From Lytechinus pictus (taxonomy: Eukaryota > Echinodermata > Echinoidea > Temnopleuroida > Toxopneustidae): 64,000 bases of DNA. Of the stretch, positions 44,166 through 58,600 are shown one piece after another. The DNA lies in contig NC_087261.1 of NCBI RefSeq assembly GCF_037042905.1, positions 13,714,217 to 13,778,216 on the forward strand, read 5' to 3'. The notes beneath the pieces were generated by a model, which had not been told where the DNA came from, did no database searches, and saw nothing but the letters and a program-made list of their open reading frames with translations. A program made the position numbers and the translations under genes. Numbering within the stretch: position 1 is the first letter of the stretch; the number at the start of each line of letters is the position of its first letter.

Positions 44166-47100
44166 GTAAGACTCAATTTTGTTGAGATTATTGCGTATTT
44201 ATGGTTATCCATGCAGTTTATTCAGGATTATTTGATATATTTAGTATTCGAAGTTAATTTCAAATCATCTTAAAATGTGCTATAAGTTTTACGAAGCGGA
44301 GAAAGTACGATTTCAAAATGGTAACCAAGTTGCAGGCGTTGTTGACAACGAAGGCACCTCCATTTTCGGCGGTGCAACAGCGCGGAAGCTCCCCGTGCTT
44401 CTCCGTGGACGTGACCGGTGCAGCTGCAGGTTCGTTTTGTTCGTCACAGACACACTCACACAGGGAGGCGCGGGCTTGGTTAAAGTACTGTATCCACTCA
44501 CAGTTAGCCTGGCGGCTTCTTGAGAGTAAAAATCATTTACTAATGTAGGCTTACTCTAAACGAAGCCAGGGAGTCCTCCCTATTCATCTGCGTGTAGGCC
44601 TACCGCAAAAAACCCTGAAACTTTCGCCCCCGAGATTTCTATCTACTTTCCTTCTAAAACAAAAGATCTAGGCCTAGCTCTAAATCATGTAGGATGGGGG
44701 GTCGGGTGTCCTGACACTTAATATTTTTGAAGCCTTCTTTTTTGTCTTTGGATTACACCAAAAATATAAATTCAATAGTTGTAACCATCTTCTATTTTGT
44801 TCTCTATGATATTTCCTAACATTTTGTACTAAAAATTGATGAAACTTCGCTTGTAATTTTTGCAAATGACTTTCTAAAATTGATCGTCCGGACACACAAC
44901 CCGTCCGGACACACAACAACTGGGTATAGATGGGATAAAACTTCATTTCCGATATTTCTACACTCGTTATTTTTTAACAAGAATTCGTAAAAAAAAATGA
45001 AAAAATATTGTGAAAAGACGGAAGAGACTTGACCTAGGGAACTTTGACCGATGTTTACGCCGCCATCTTGTTTCTTATTGTACTTCCCCAACGTTACGCG
45101 ACGCTCGCGTCACTACTAGTGCGACTGCGAGGTTAGTATAAACTAACCTTGCTCCAACAATGATTCTATACCTACATGTAGTTTACGATGTTGCCGTAAA
45201 TGTGGTAGGCCTAGGCCTAATTATTTTTTTAATTGGTTTTGTATAAACTATAATTAAATTGTGAATATTTTGTGAACAAATTTAAGCCTGATGAATATTT
45301 TTTAAATGTCCGCGAAATTTGGACACCCCATCATACTTAGTTTCCATTTGGTTAGAGTGAAGTGCCGAAATATCGGACACTTGACTTAAGCATGATTGGA
45401 CCAAAACAAAAAATACAAATATTACAATCATTGAATCAAATAAACTGATAAAAATCATGTTTATTTCCGTAGTACAAATGTTGAATATTAATGAATGTCA
45501 TAAAAAAAATAGAATTGAAAAAAATATGGTAAACGGAAATTATTTACTTTCTACCAGAAGCTTGTTTTTTTGCCAAATATCGAATGCAGAACAAATATCA
45601 GACGCGTAGAGTTGTGCGCCGCGATCAATTTGGCGATTTAAATTGCGCTCTAGACCCCAAAATAATTGCTTAATTGTTGATTAAATAATTTACTTAAGTT
45701 GCGCAAATGCCTATTTGAATTATTACTATTAATTATTTTGATATAGAAATCAGTAAATAATGATAATTTATTACCAAACGGACCTCTTTCGGCTCTGAAC
45801 ATCGGACGTCTTTGCTCAGCTGCGCGCGACTTCGTTCTGAAAACGAGCGCGCGTGCGTCAACAGCACGCATTTCCAATTCAATCGGCCGATTTGTGCGTT
45901 GTTTTGGATCGTGCTATATTTGGAAGGGTGTCGAATTTCCAGCCGTAGGGAGCCCCCGCAGCAGCCATTGCAGATTTTTTTTGCGATAGATCGATGTGTA
46001 ATCTCGGCGGCGATATTTCTGGCAGCAGAAGTCATATCCTCCTTACAAGATTTTTTTTGGTCAATTTCTCATCGATCTTTTGGAGTCCATAATTAGCGAG
46101 GGTCATAAGAATCTTTGGAAGTCAAAATTATGGCTTTTACCACTGGAATATTCTTTTTGAGCAGCAACCTGGATCTACTGTGTGCACACCGGCACAGAGT
46201 ATGCCTACCTCAGGCAATGGTTCGTGTAGGCTCCACTTACACTTCACTACCCCTCCCTTCCGCTACACCTACCCAAACCCTCAGGCGATAAATACTCGCT
46301 CTCAAAAACCAGTGACAAACTCACTTTTTGGTAAAAAAGGCAACACGTTTTAAAAATTACACTAAGTGTACTCTACAGTGACTAAACTTAGTATCGGACA
46401 TAGACTCACTCCTTGCCCTTGTAAACGTCTCAAAATTGGGGTTTTTAAGCTGGTTTGCAGTACCCCACACTTATTAATTCACCGCCAAATCCAAAATGGT
46501 GAACGCGAATTGTGCATTGTTTTGCTCTAGCTTTTTAGTCATTCGTGCGATTTTACTCTGATGAGTGCATGTCGAAAAGCTTCAGCATGTCAGTTTTTAA
46601 GGCTATTTTACGATTATACATGTAGGGGAGACCGGGGTTAGTTGGAACATGGGGTAAGTTGAAACATTGTAATTTTCTTTAACGTCTTTATATAAATTTC
46701 TGCAATACTGCCCTCAATTTATTGTCATTATCGACAGCCATCCACCATATTACAGACAACACATGTGCAACAAGCCTGGTGAAGTTAGAAAGGAATTTTT
46801 GTTTTTTGACCTGAGTAATTTTATTCTCTTTCAGAAATGTTTGATTATCTCAGACAAGTTTATAGATCAAGTTGGCCAGTTTATAATAGACACTTATACC
46901 AAGCTACAAAATGAAGTTATCAACATGTCATGGTGAAGTCCCTTTTTTGAGCTGTAAGCTTATAAACGTCAAATGGGCCTCCGGGGTTAGTTGGAACAAC
47001 ATTGAAGGGGCTAGTTGGAACATGTTCCAACTTACCCCAAACATAATTATGAATAAAAACATTGGATATGAGAAAAAATATATAAAGTATTTCACACTCT

Positions 47101-50100
47101 TCTGAACATGTATTGTATACCATGCTTGTTTTGTTTATCAGTTAGGTCTGAGTGTGCATTTAAGGCCTATTGTAGGCCCCTAATGCAGTATTAACCCTTA
47201 TCAAACTGGGGGGTCAGTTTGAGCCCCCCCCCCCCCCCCCCCCGAGAAAATTGTCTCTATGCCGTCGCACAAATTTTTTTTACTACACTGCTCGCTGACT
47301 TTTTACTTTCAAGTCTTACGCATCATTTGAGACCAAATTTGCGATGCCCGTGTGTGCGGTCTCGAAATTACGCAACATTTTGTACGTGCATGTTCAGACC
47401 CGAAATTGTTCAAAAAACGTGATTCCATGTACAAGGTCAATGCAAATTGTGTTTTTCAACCAAAAGTCATAAATGTATGATTATTTTTTTACTTTTGCTG
47501 GTTCAAATAGATTCATTTTATGCTATTTATGATCGCAAAAGAGTCCCGACAAAGTTCATCAGAAAAAACAAAGGTTCGAAAAAACAAAATACAAATAAAA
47601 AAAAACATATTAAAAATACATAAGAAATTATATTTTTTGCAATTTTTTGTGAATATTTATTATAAATGTGAAAAATGATACTCTCTCCAAAAATTAGCAA
47701 TCTACTAGCTTAATAAATAGAGTTAAAGGCAAAAACATACACAAAAAAAAACAAATTTCATATGCTTATTTGCACAAATTAATTAATGAAAAAAGTCTAA
47801 ACAATTAATTTTTGTCTTATAAATTTGATGCAGAAGTACATGAAATTGCCGATAGTACACTTAATTGCATGTAAAATCAGACGCACCCAAATATGCAGAA
47901 TTCTACTACACAGTCTGATTGCGTGAGTGGCTGTATAATAGAAAACATAAAGTTCAAAGAATCCACACTTTAAATATTTTGAACTTGAACAAAATAAAGC
48001 AAATAGGCTTAAACCATGTAATATTACAGTTTTAAGTAGCTTTAGTATAATTCTTAATTGACCATGCAGTGTTCCAACTTACCCCATACCATGTTCCAAC
48101 TTACCCCGTATTGGGGTAAGTTGGAACGTTTGCGATGGTCTTGTTCAAGGTGGATTTTTTTCAGTAACCATAATAGAGTTAAAAATTTTATGGGGTACAA
48201 TTGAAGCCCTTAGATATATGCTTCAAGCTGATATATTGATTGTTTCTCGAATAAAATCTATTTGGATTTTACAGCCATTTTTGTCAAAAATGTTCCAACT
48301 AATCCCGGTCTCCCCTATGTATGAAAATCCATTTCATGCTATTGTTCCGAACCCTGAGATTAACTTTAGCTTTCTTGTAATATGTACATGTACAGGATGT
48401 AGGAGACAAGGGTCAGCGGACATCCATTGTCTTTGATGTGTCAAAGAGGGAGCTATTTTCAACGCAAAATGGATTCAAACAACTCAACAAGAAACTCAGA
48501 TCAAACTGGAAAATTGTCAGGTAGATTAATACATGTACTTTTCTCTCCCTGGTACTTAGATTTTTTTTTAATAAAATCATTTCATAAATAAATCTATTAC
48601 CAAAATGTTTGGGGTACTCAATCAAGCTCTACATGCAGTAATAATACATAAATGTAGTCTCTCTTTGGACTGATACCTTGTTGAAATTATTTTTTATGTA
48701 ATTGTGGAAACTAGCTGAAAAGACTTAGGTTTGGACGAAAAGTCCAAGCAAGAGGCCTATCATCTTCATGACTCACTGCAACTCGAGAAGGAACATAACA
48801 CTTTCAAATGTAGAAATCTGGATTTATGTTAAAAGTGAAAATTTCCATTCCTATTGTTGTTCAGTGGAAAGAATCTAAATGTTGAGCATTCCTACTTCTT
48901 GGCTTTATTTATGATTGTTTTTCCCTACACTTCTTTTTAATTCTAATACAACCTCTTTGTTTCCTAGTATTGAATAGGATAGGTGTATGTACATTTATAT
49001 CAATGTATTTTTACCTTCTCTCTTTCTTTCAGCAATAAAGATGAGATCACAGAAGAAAAATTATCAAGTGCCAAGGTGTTTGTGATTGCTGGACCGAGGG
49101 ACAAATTCACTGCCCCTGAGGTAGGGCCAGGGCATGTTCCACAAAGCAGTTATTCAGTTACTTATTGTCGTTGCCACCTGTTCTAAGCTGCTGAAATCCT
49201 TGTGTCTGATTGGCTGAGAGAAATTTGTCAGCATAAATTATTGACAAATGCTTCAGGAAAGATTCATATGCAACAATGTCTTTATTAATAGTGGTGGGCT
49301 ACATGTATTAACAGGGTGAAAAAAATGTCAATGTTTCAAAACACAGAGAGGACCAGTTCTAAAGATGCAGTATGTGCTCCTGATCATTTTGACACCTTTT
49401 TCAGAAAAATTGGTCAAAAATTGAGGGGGTGCCGCCCCCCAAAAATGATTTGGGGCAAAAAGGTCGTTGACCACCACCCATTTTTGTCAAAATTGTATAT
49501 CTGGGCTTCTGCATGAACTATTTGAATGATTTTTGTGTCAATTTCTATGTTATTTTGGAGAAGGAATTCATTTTTATCAACAAAAAGATGTATATGAATG
49601 CTGTCTTTGTACTTTAATTTAACCCTTAGTTAATTTGGGAGAGGGTCAATTTGTTCCCCCCCCCCTTGACGAATTTTGTCACTATGTGACCGCAATAATT
49701 TGTTTTACCTCGCTGTTCGGTGACTATTTACTTTCAAGCCTTGCGGATCTTCTGAGACCAAATTTGCGATGCCTCGGTACTACATGTACTTGTGCAGAAG
49801 CCGAGGTATACAAATTCGACAAAAATGGGTTGGGGTCAATCGGACCTTTTTTGCCCGGAATCATTTTTGGGCAGCACCCCCTCAATGTTTGACCGATTTT
49901 TCCAAAAAAGGTGTCAAAATGCTCAGGAGCACAAGCTGCATCTAATTCTATGGAGTTGGTCCTCTCTGTGATCTGAAACATCAGCATTCTATAAAAGCCC
50001 ACCACTATTATTAAAAACAAAAACCTTTACTCGCATGTAATTTATTTGTTGTTGTATAATTATTTATACATATATTAGATCCTTTTGACCTCATTTTATG

Positions 50101-52541
50101 AAACTTCTGATTTATAACAAGAAATTTATATGCAAACTGAGTTTGATTTAAGAAGAATGGAGAACAAAGAATGTGTTAATTAGAAAACAGATAAAAAATG
50201 GGAGACTCTTTGTGAGTCTGTACTCTGTTTTAAGCCTGGGGAAAAATACAGAATTTACTTTTCAGGTGGTTTTGAAAAGATTGAACATTTGAACTTGTGA
50301 TATTCTGTGTTATATACTGCTATTTTTTGTGGCAAATGGAATTGTGATTCCCTGTGCAGTAATTTATGGCGCAGTCACATTTCCCCTACAGTGGTTGTAC
50401 AGCTAGTCGAAAACAGCCGTTTTAACATTTTTGTATACCAGTTCAAATATTTAGGGGTTTTTATAAAGATAAACAATAATAAAAACGGCTGTGTTCGACT
50501 TGCTATGTGGGCACAGCAGGGGAATTGTGACTGCAGCATATAAGGTAACATTGGCATGACAGATATCCCAAGAAATTATAAGGACATCACAGTCCAAAAG
50601 AAGAAGAATTTTTCTGTACGTGTATGACTCCTTTGTCAGTTATCAGGTATATTACACTTTTTTGTATTCCATATCAATTTTGCTCTACTTCAAACTCACG
50701 ACTGTTTCAAAGGCGAGAGTCAGAACTCAGAACCTCCAAACCGCATTGCTCCATGTACAAATGCCATTGAGGTACAGTCATTTGATCAATGTAATTGTAT
50801 GTTCTTACCTTTTTTTTTGTACAATAGTTTGAAGCAATCAAGAAATACATGGAGAACGGAGGGAGTGTCTTGGTCATGGTCGGAGAAGGGGGAGAGACAA
50901 AGTTTGACACAAACATCAATTTTCTCCTGGAGGAATTCGGTGTTATGGTCAACAACGGTAAGCTCTGCTTTGATCTGTTTATCCTTGTGCTGATGTCTTA
51001 AGTTTGAAGTAGAACAGAGGACTGAAAGTATATGAATTTTACCAACCCTCATTTGTACATGTAAGCCAGTGACTGTCTGTAATACAGGAATTTGGGGTTG
51101 TGTATAAGTGTTTTGTTATTACACACACGGTTGTATGGTGATGCCTCTCTAGTAAAAGGTGTGGGTCATTATTTTATTAAAAATGCATGTTATTTTTTAG
51201 AACAATGTGAATAATCATTTCATTAAAAATGCATGCTTGTTATTCTTTAGAACAATGTGAAAGGTTTCATTTTCGTCTGGTCTCTATAGGAAGGGGGGGG
51301 GGGGTGGTGTTGAAAGTGGCACAACAGTTCCTGGGTGTAGAAACTTGATATGGACATCAACTTATCAATCTTAGTGGATCTGCATGAACGCTTACGTTAA
51401 TAAGAATCAATATGAGTGGCTTTAAACCAAAGCTGACTTTGTATGGTTTTAACACTTAAATCCTTTTATCTGTAAAAGTTTGGTGGTTGCATCACTCCGA
51501 TTGCAATTACTGTGAGTTAAAATTGGGCTAAGGGTCTTATGTCGCTAACCAAATAGTTTTTCATTTCATCGCAGATTGTGTTGTAAGAACGTCCTACTTC
51601 AAATACTTTCATCCAAAGGAAGCATTAGTATCGAATGGAATTTTAAACAGGTAATTATTCATCTTAGATGTAAGACTGATAGTTGTAGCATAAATTATCT
51701 ATCCTAGATTTACGAGTGATGTTCGTTGTCATGTGGATCAAATTGTATTAGAAAATTTGAATGTATGAATTAACTGGAACTCTGCATGAAAAATTCAATA
51801 TGGATATTATTCTTATGCACATTCTGTTTGTGCTGTAATTAAAGAAAGGTATGCAATTTTAATGACTAATCTTTTATACAGATACATGCTCATGTATGTT
51901 GGGTATGATTGTAGCTCTTGTTGTTATTATTTGTGGTATTATTGATGAAGCAATTATTACATTCCTGCTTTGAATAAATCTGTATTCAGTCGTTATGTTC
52001 TAGAGTTTTATCATGTGTTTTCATATATGATTCTTGAATTGTTTGCTTTAATAAGTCTACCACCTAATAGCGGGCACTTTTTCATGCTTGGACCAGGTAT
52101 GTTATTTGTTTCACTGCACGAAGGTAATTTCTTGAAAAAAGTGTTTCCTCTCTTATATATATGTACCATACAGTGGATGGTCTAGTTTTGTATTTCTGCC
52201 ACTTTCATACTGTAGATCCTTGCTGAATAACTGTCTTCTCTTTGCTGTCCTTAATGTTTGTTTTGTCCAGAGCAATCAGTCTAGCTGCCGGAAAGAGCAT
52301 ACCAGGGAGTGGTGAAGAGGATGCACAAAATGATACTCAGTGAGTAAACTTATCATAAACATGTAATGGCAATGGCAATGGGGAGGAGGGGGTGGGGAGG
52401 GTTAATGATGGGGATATTTACAGTGTATGGTGATTGTCATGATGATGATGATGATGATAATGGTGGTGGTGTTGGTGGTGGTGGTGGTGATGATGATGAT
52501 GATTATGATGATGATGGTGGTGGTGGTGGTGGTGATGATGT

Positions 52542-52575
<34 letters not shown>

Positions 52576-52595
52576 GGTGGTGGTGGTGGTGGTGG

Positions 52596-52636
<41 letters not shown>

Positions 52637-55600
52637 GTGATAATGTTGATGATGATGATGGATGATGATGGATAATGGTGATGATGATGATGATTGTGAT
52701 AGTGTTAGGGTTGATGGTAGTGGTAATGATGATGTCAGATGATGGTTAGTGTCAGGGGCGGATCCAGGGGGTGTGCATTTTCACCGAGGAAAAATTTGAC
52801 AAGCAAAAAAAAAAAGGTCTTCACTTTCAAAAGGGGGGGGGGGCATGGGTTGGCTGTCCCCCCCCCTGGATCCGCCAGTGGTTAGTGTGATGGTAATGTT
52901 GGTTGTGATTGATGCTTAGGATGGTCATGGTTACGATGATGATGAGGAGGAGGATTGTGATAGTGTTGGGGTTGATGATAGCGGTAATGATGATATCAGA
53001 TGATGGTTTGTGTGATACTAATGGTGGTGGTGATTGATGCTTGGGATGACCAGTTATAGTCATGGTTGTGGTGATGATGATGATGATCGGGGATTAAAAT
53101 GGTATTGGTAGTGTTGATGAGGAGGAGGAGATTGATGATGGTAATATTTGTGATGATGTATTGTATAATAATGATGCCGACAATAAGATGACAATAAATG
53201 TTAGATCAACAAACCAATAATGAACTATGAACAAAAGCTCAAGAAATTTCAGATCACTTTCCAATTCACCCCAAATACATCTGCATATAATATACATGTA
53301 TACCTTTTCTTCATGGTGGGGCATTAGTTCATTTAGTTGTATGTCAACAGTTGATGACAGAGAAACATGAAGATGTACAATCTTTGAGCTGCTTTAAAGG
53401 TGTGATTTCATTTTCCCATGGAACCTCGGTCCTCTTCCCACTTTTCATCCAAGTTCACCTTTTATGGAACTGAATAGTCTGCCTTTGCTAATAATTCCAT
53501 AGCCATGTAATGTTCTTTTAAAAAGCCTCAGTTGAGGCATATATTGTCCTTCTCCTTACACATTTAACCTCTGACCTTTTTACTAACTAACCTACATTAT
53601 ATACATGTACATGTAGTCGCAAGATCGACGGATCCTTAGCATCACATGCGGAGTGAGTTACAGTATTAATTTCTTGATACTCGTCTACATCAATATGCTG
53701 CATTCTGTGCTTAAAACAAGTATCAAACTTTATTTAGCCAGAAAAACCATTTCAAGCAATTTACTTTGAACCTAATCTGTACTTCACCTTATCATTTTTG
53801 TTGTTGACATAATTTGTATTACCGGTACATCTTATTGAAACACTTTTCACTTTCTTATTTTGTTCCTTCTGTAATGTTAAAAATATCTCTTCATTCGAAT
53901 TTGGTATTTTGCTTGAATGTTTACAGTGTAAACAGCATCTACATCTTACAAGACTCTATATCTATAATACACGTTTTGTTCTTCCTTCGAAATAGCTACA
54001 TGTACATGCAGCACAACAATTTTCAATTAATTGCTGGTAATCAACTGTAATCTTTTTGTTTCCATCATATCCTTACCATGTAGTCTTTACAGTGCTGCTC
54101 TGCCAATAAGCAGCCATCAGGCTTGTTCCGTCGTTCATCAAGACAGGCCACTATTTTTTTTTTAAACCTGCTTTTATGGAATGTATTGTGGGAGGGCTAA
54201 GTGCATGTACTAGAATTTCATCAAAGATATGTCCTAGAATGATTATTTGTTCAGTTAAGCCACATTCATCAAAATAATACAGAGCAGACCTATGGAAAGA
54301 AAACCCCATCATTACGACTACAAATTGGTTTTTTGTTCACCCAAAATGCTGCTTTAAATTTTTTTCTCTCTTTCAGGTCTTGGCTCTTCTTTTCTTCTTT
54401 CTCAATTTGTTTTTCTTTCTTTTTTGCATTTCACACTTTTTAGAATCTTTAATTCAGAAGCATAAAATTTGAATTCCTCTAAATGTTAAGTAATAGACTA
54501 CCGAAGTGTGATGTCATTAATTTTCACTTTTTGCATTTCAGCACTATTTTATACCATATTTTGATAGAGCATGACGGAAAACCCCCACATCCCAAATTTG
54601 GTGAGAATCGGTCCATGGGGACCCAAGATATGACCTCATGAATACATTATTAGCCCCATTTACGTCAATGTATTATTAGCCTGGTTCTTAAAGTTACATG
54701 TAGGAACCAGGCCAATAATACATTGACTTCAATGGCCCGTATTCTGATAGCAGGTTTAACTTAAACTCAGGTTTAAAGTTGTGGTTTAAGTATGGGAAGC
54801 CAAAAGTATCAAAAATTTTATTAAGTTGTATGTTTCTTATGTTTACTGTGCTCTTTCCTGATTCATCGATTGTGAAGACAATCATCTATTTATACTTCCT
54901 GGACAATTATGAATGATTTGAGAGCCAAATGAGCTGAAGTATGATATCTCTACGGTTAAGTGATTTATGTAACAATTGGCTGTCCATACTTAAACCACAA
55001 CTTTAAACCTGAGTTTAAGTTAAACCTGCTATCAGAATACGGGCCAATGGGGCTAATTATGTATTCATGAGGTCATATCTCATTCCCCATGGACCGATTC
55101 TCATCAAATTTTGGTAGTGGGGATTTTTCATCATGCGCTACCAAAATATGGTATCAAAAACACTGAAATGCAAAAAAAAAAGTTTTTTGTGACGTCATCA
55201 CTTTGGTACTCTATTGTGATTAGCAGATAAAGACAACACAAATTCAACCCCATGCATGTATTCAAAGTTTTTTGTTTTCGGTTAATAATTCTTTAGAACT
55301 CTATAGGCAATGACACAATATTTCACATTTCTACTTTGGTATGTAATAATACTTTTGAGAATACTTTAATAACATTACAAAAAAATATAAAAATAGGGAT
55401 GTCTTATAACAACTCACAATCATTCTTGTTGAAACATTCCTAAGCAATACCTGAAATATTGTAATAAAAATATACATATTTTCATCTTCTGCAATGCAGT
55501 GTACTTTAATATTGCATTGAAAATGCTTCAAATGCATTCTATTAGTCATCTTGATAGTTGATTGCATGTTTTCATTGTCAAAATTGAAACTTCTTTTGTT

Positions 55601-58600
55601 ATTTATCAATTCCACATTTGAAAAAGTTCATATTTGAACCAAATACACTGTATGCATGTTTACTGTCAATACCTAGACCTACACCCATTTAATAGTTGTA
55701 TGGGAATATCCTTTTTAGCTCATCCGGCCGAGCTTTATATGCCGTCGTCTGTCGTCCGTCCACAATTTCAAAATGCTTCTTCTTCGCCATTTCAAGTCCG
55801 ATTTCAATTCTGTTTGCTTTATATGATAGCACTAGGTGGGGGACTCAAAACTTTTACACAGAATTTGAAATTCATTAAATATGCTAATTTATGCGCATTT
55901 TTCAAAATTCACAAAAAATGCTTAACTTCTTTATATGTGGACCGATTTTGAATTTTTTGCTTCCATCTGGTAGAGCTTTATGAGTTTCACCAAACTTGTA
56001 CACAGAATTTCGTAATTTTGACTAGAATAATTTTTATGCTAATTTATGCAAAATTAATTTATGCATATTTTTAAAATTCACATAAAATGCTTCTTCTTTA
56101 TTTGTTGACTGATTTTGATTTTTTTTTCTTGCATCTGGTAGAGCTTCATGAGGTTCACCAAACTTCCACACAGAATTTTCAAATGTGGAGTAGAAAATTA
56201 TTTATGCTAATTTATGCAAAATTCATACATCACAGAAAATGCCTCTTCTTTATTTGTTGACTGAATTTCAAAATACTTCTTCTTCATCATTTCAAGTCTG
56301 ATATCAATTCTGTTTGCTTTATATGATAGCATTAGGTGGGGGATTCAAAACTTCTACACAGAATTTTGAAGCTCATTAAATATGCTAATTTATGCATATT
56401 TTTAAAAATTCACATAAAATGCTTCTTCTTTAATTGTTGACCGATTTTGATTGTTTTTCTTCCATCTGGTAGAACTTCATGAGTTTCACCAAACCTCTAC
56501 ACAGAATTTTGAAATTTTCAGTAGAAAATTATTTATGCTAATTTATGCAAAATTTAGTCATAAATCACAGAAAATGCCTCTTCTTCTTTATTTGTTGACC
56601 GATTTTGATTTTTTTTTCTTCAATCTGGTAGAGCTGCATGAGGTTCACCAAACTTAGAAATTTAGAAATTTTGTCTAGAAAATTATTTATGCTAATTTAT
56701 GCAAAATTTATTTATAAATCACAAAAAAATAATTCTTCTCAGTCATTTGTTGATCAATTTCAATTTTGAAACTCATTGAATATGCTAATTCATTCATATA
56801 ACTCACAAAAAATACTTATTTATTTGTTAATTGATTTTGATTATTTTTGTTCCATCTGAGAGCTACATGAGGTTCACCAAGGTTCTACACAGAGTTAAGA
56901 AATTTTGACGAGAAAATTATTTTTGCTTAATTTATATGAAATTTATTCATAGATCACAAAAAATGCTTCTATGTCATTTCTTCATCAATTTCAATTCTAT
57001 ATCCTCAATTTATGTCACCAATATAATTCGCTACAGTGTCAACTGGGCTGAAATTAAAATTGTGTTAAATTTTGTTGCGAGATGCCGGATGAGCTCCACA
57101 TCATTGATGTGCTAGTTATATATAGTTATCTATTTTATTTGGTTGATATTTACAGGACATCATTACTCTAGCACATTAGTAAAAATATTATTTTCATGGG
57201 TAAAAAAAGACGTAAATTTCCAGGGAATATCTACCAATAGAAAGTGGTATAGCATCCAACACTATATATAATACTGCAAAATGCTAACCTGGTAAATGTC
57301 TCTGTTGCCACTTCTGTGTGATATTGGGAATTATTTCATAGAATTCAGAACAATTTGGAAATTAAATGAAAAACAAATATTTTCAGGCAAAGAAAATTAA
57401 TTATCAAAAATACAATGAAAATCATGAAAAGCAAAGCAATTTGAATATTTCAAACTGTGCGTTACTTGGAAATTTGTTTATTAAACTTGTTTGTATTGTT
57501 CAACATGCATTCATCAAGCATATAACTTTGCATTCTACAGTGTAAGTTTGTAAGAAAAAATTTTGTTTCCTCTGAGTTTCTCTATTTACATCATTCTGCA
57601 TAATAATTTCATATTTTGTACCTATCATTGAAGAACACAATATCTGAATTTTAGAACACTGAAGAATTGGGATCTGGAATTTTGAAAAAAGAAAGGTAGC
57701 AGCTTAAGTACCTTATCGTCTTTGAACTGTTTAATTCTCACAGAGCATTAACATATCTCTACCCATATGGAGCAACCCTTAATGTAGTCAAGCCTGCCTC
57801 TGCCATCTTATCAACGGGAACTGTCTGCTTTCCTCTCAACAGGCCTGTCTGTGCGTTGCACTCGTCCAAGGTAGGTAGATGTAGATTTTTATCTAATTTT
57901 CTCAACCTTATTTCTTTTAAGGCCCTGTCGATCCTATGAGCAAGTTGGTTTGAATACCTGTTTATAGAGAATATTAAGTGCAACAGACAATTTTGTTAAG
58001 ATTTATACTTATTATTATTTTTTTTTTGGGGGGGGTCATTTCATATTTGTTAGAAGAGGTAGCTCCATCAGCTTTAAAATTTAATTTTTGATCTTGTATA
58101 TAAACAAACTGTAATACATGTAAAGGAAAAAAACACATTTACAAGGTGGCATTTTTGTCTCGCCTGCAGAGCGAGAATATAGGCGCCGCTTTTCCGACGG
58201 CGATGGCGGCATCGTCAACATTGAAATCTTAACCAAGGTTAAGTTTTTGAAATGTCATCATAACTTAGAAAGTATATGAACCTAGTTCATCTAGTTCATG
58301 AAACTGGGACATAAGGGTAATCAAGTATTACTGAACATCCTGCCTGGGTTTCAGGTCACATGACCAAGGTCAAAGGTCATTTAGGGTCAATGAACTTAGA
58401 CCATGTTTGGGGGAATCAATATTGAAATCTTTTTAAACCAAGGTTAGGTTTTTGGAAATGTCCTCATAACTTCTAAAGTATATGGACCTAGTTCATGAAA
58501 CTTGGACATAAGGGTGATCCTGCCGGAGTTTTAGGTCACATGACCAAGGTCAAAGGTCACTTAGGGTCAATGAACTTTGACCATGTTGGGGTATTTGTGA

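Noticed and set aside
44680-45091. Overlapping minus-strand frames in IFT52 intron 1
   Set aside because: No start context, splice sites or family similarity; two 16-bp direct repeats (GTCCGGACACACAAC) lie inside.
52366-52675. Asp/Gly-rich and Met/Val-rich frames
   Set aside because: Translation of a GAT/GGT microsatellite in an IFT52 intron.
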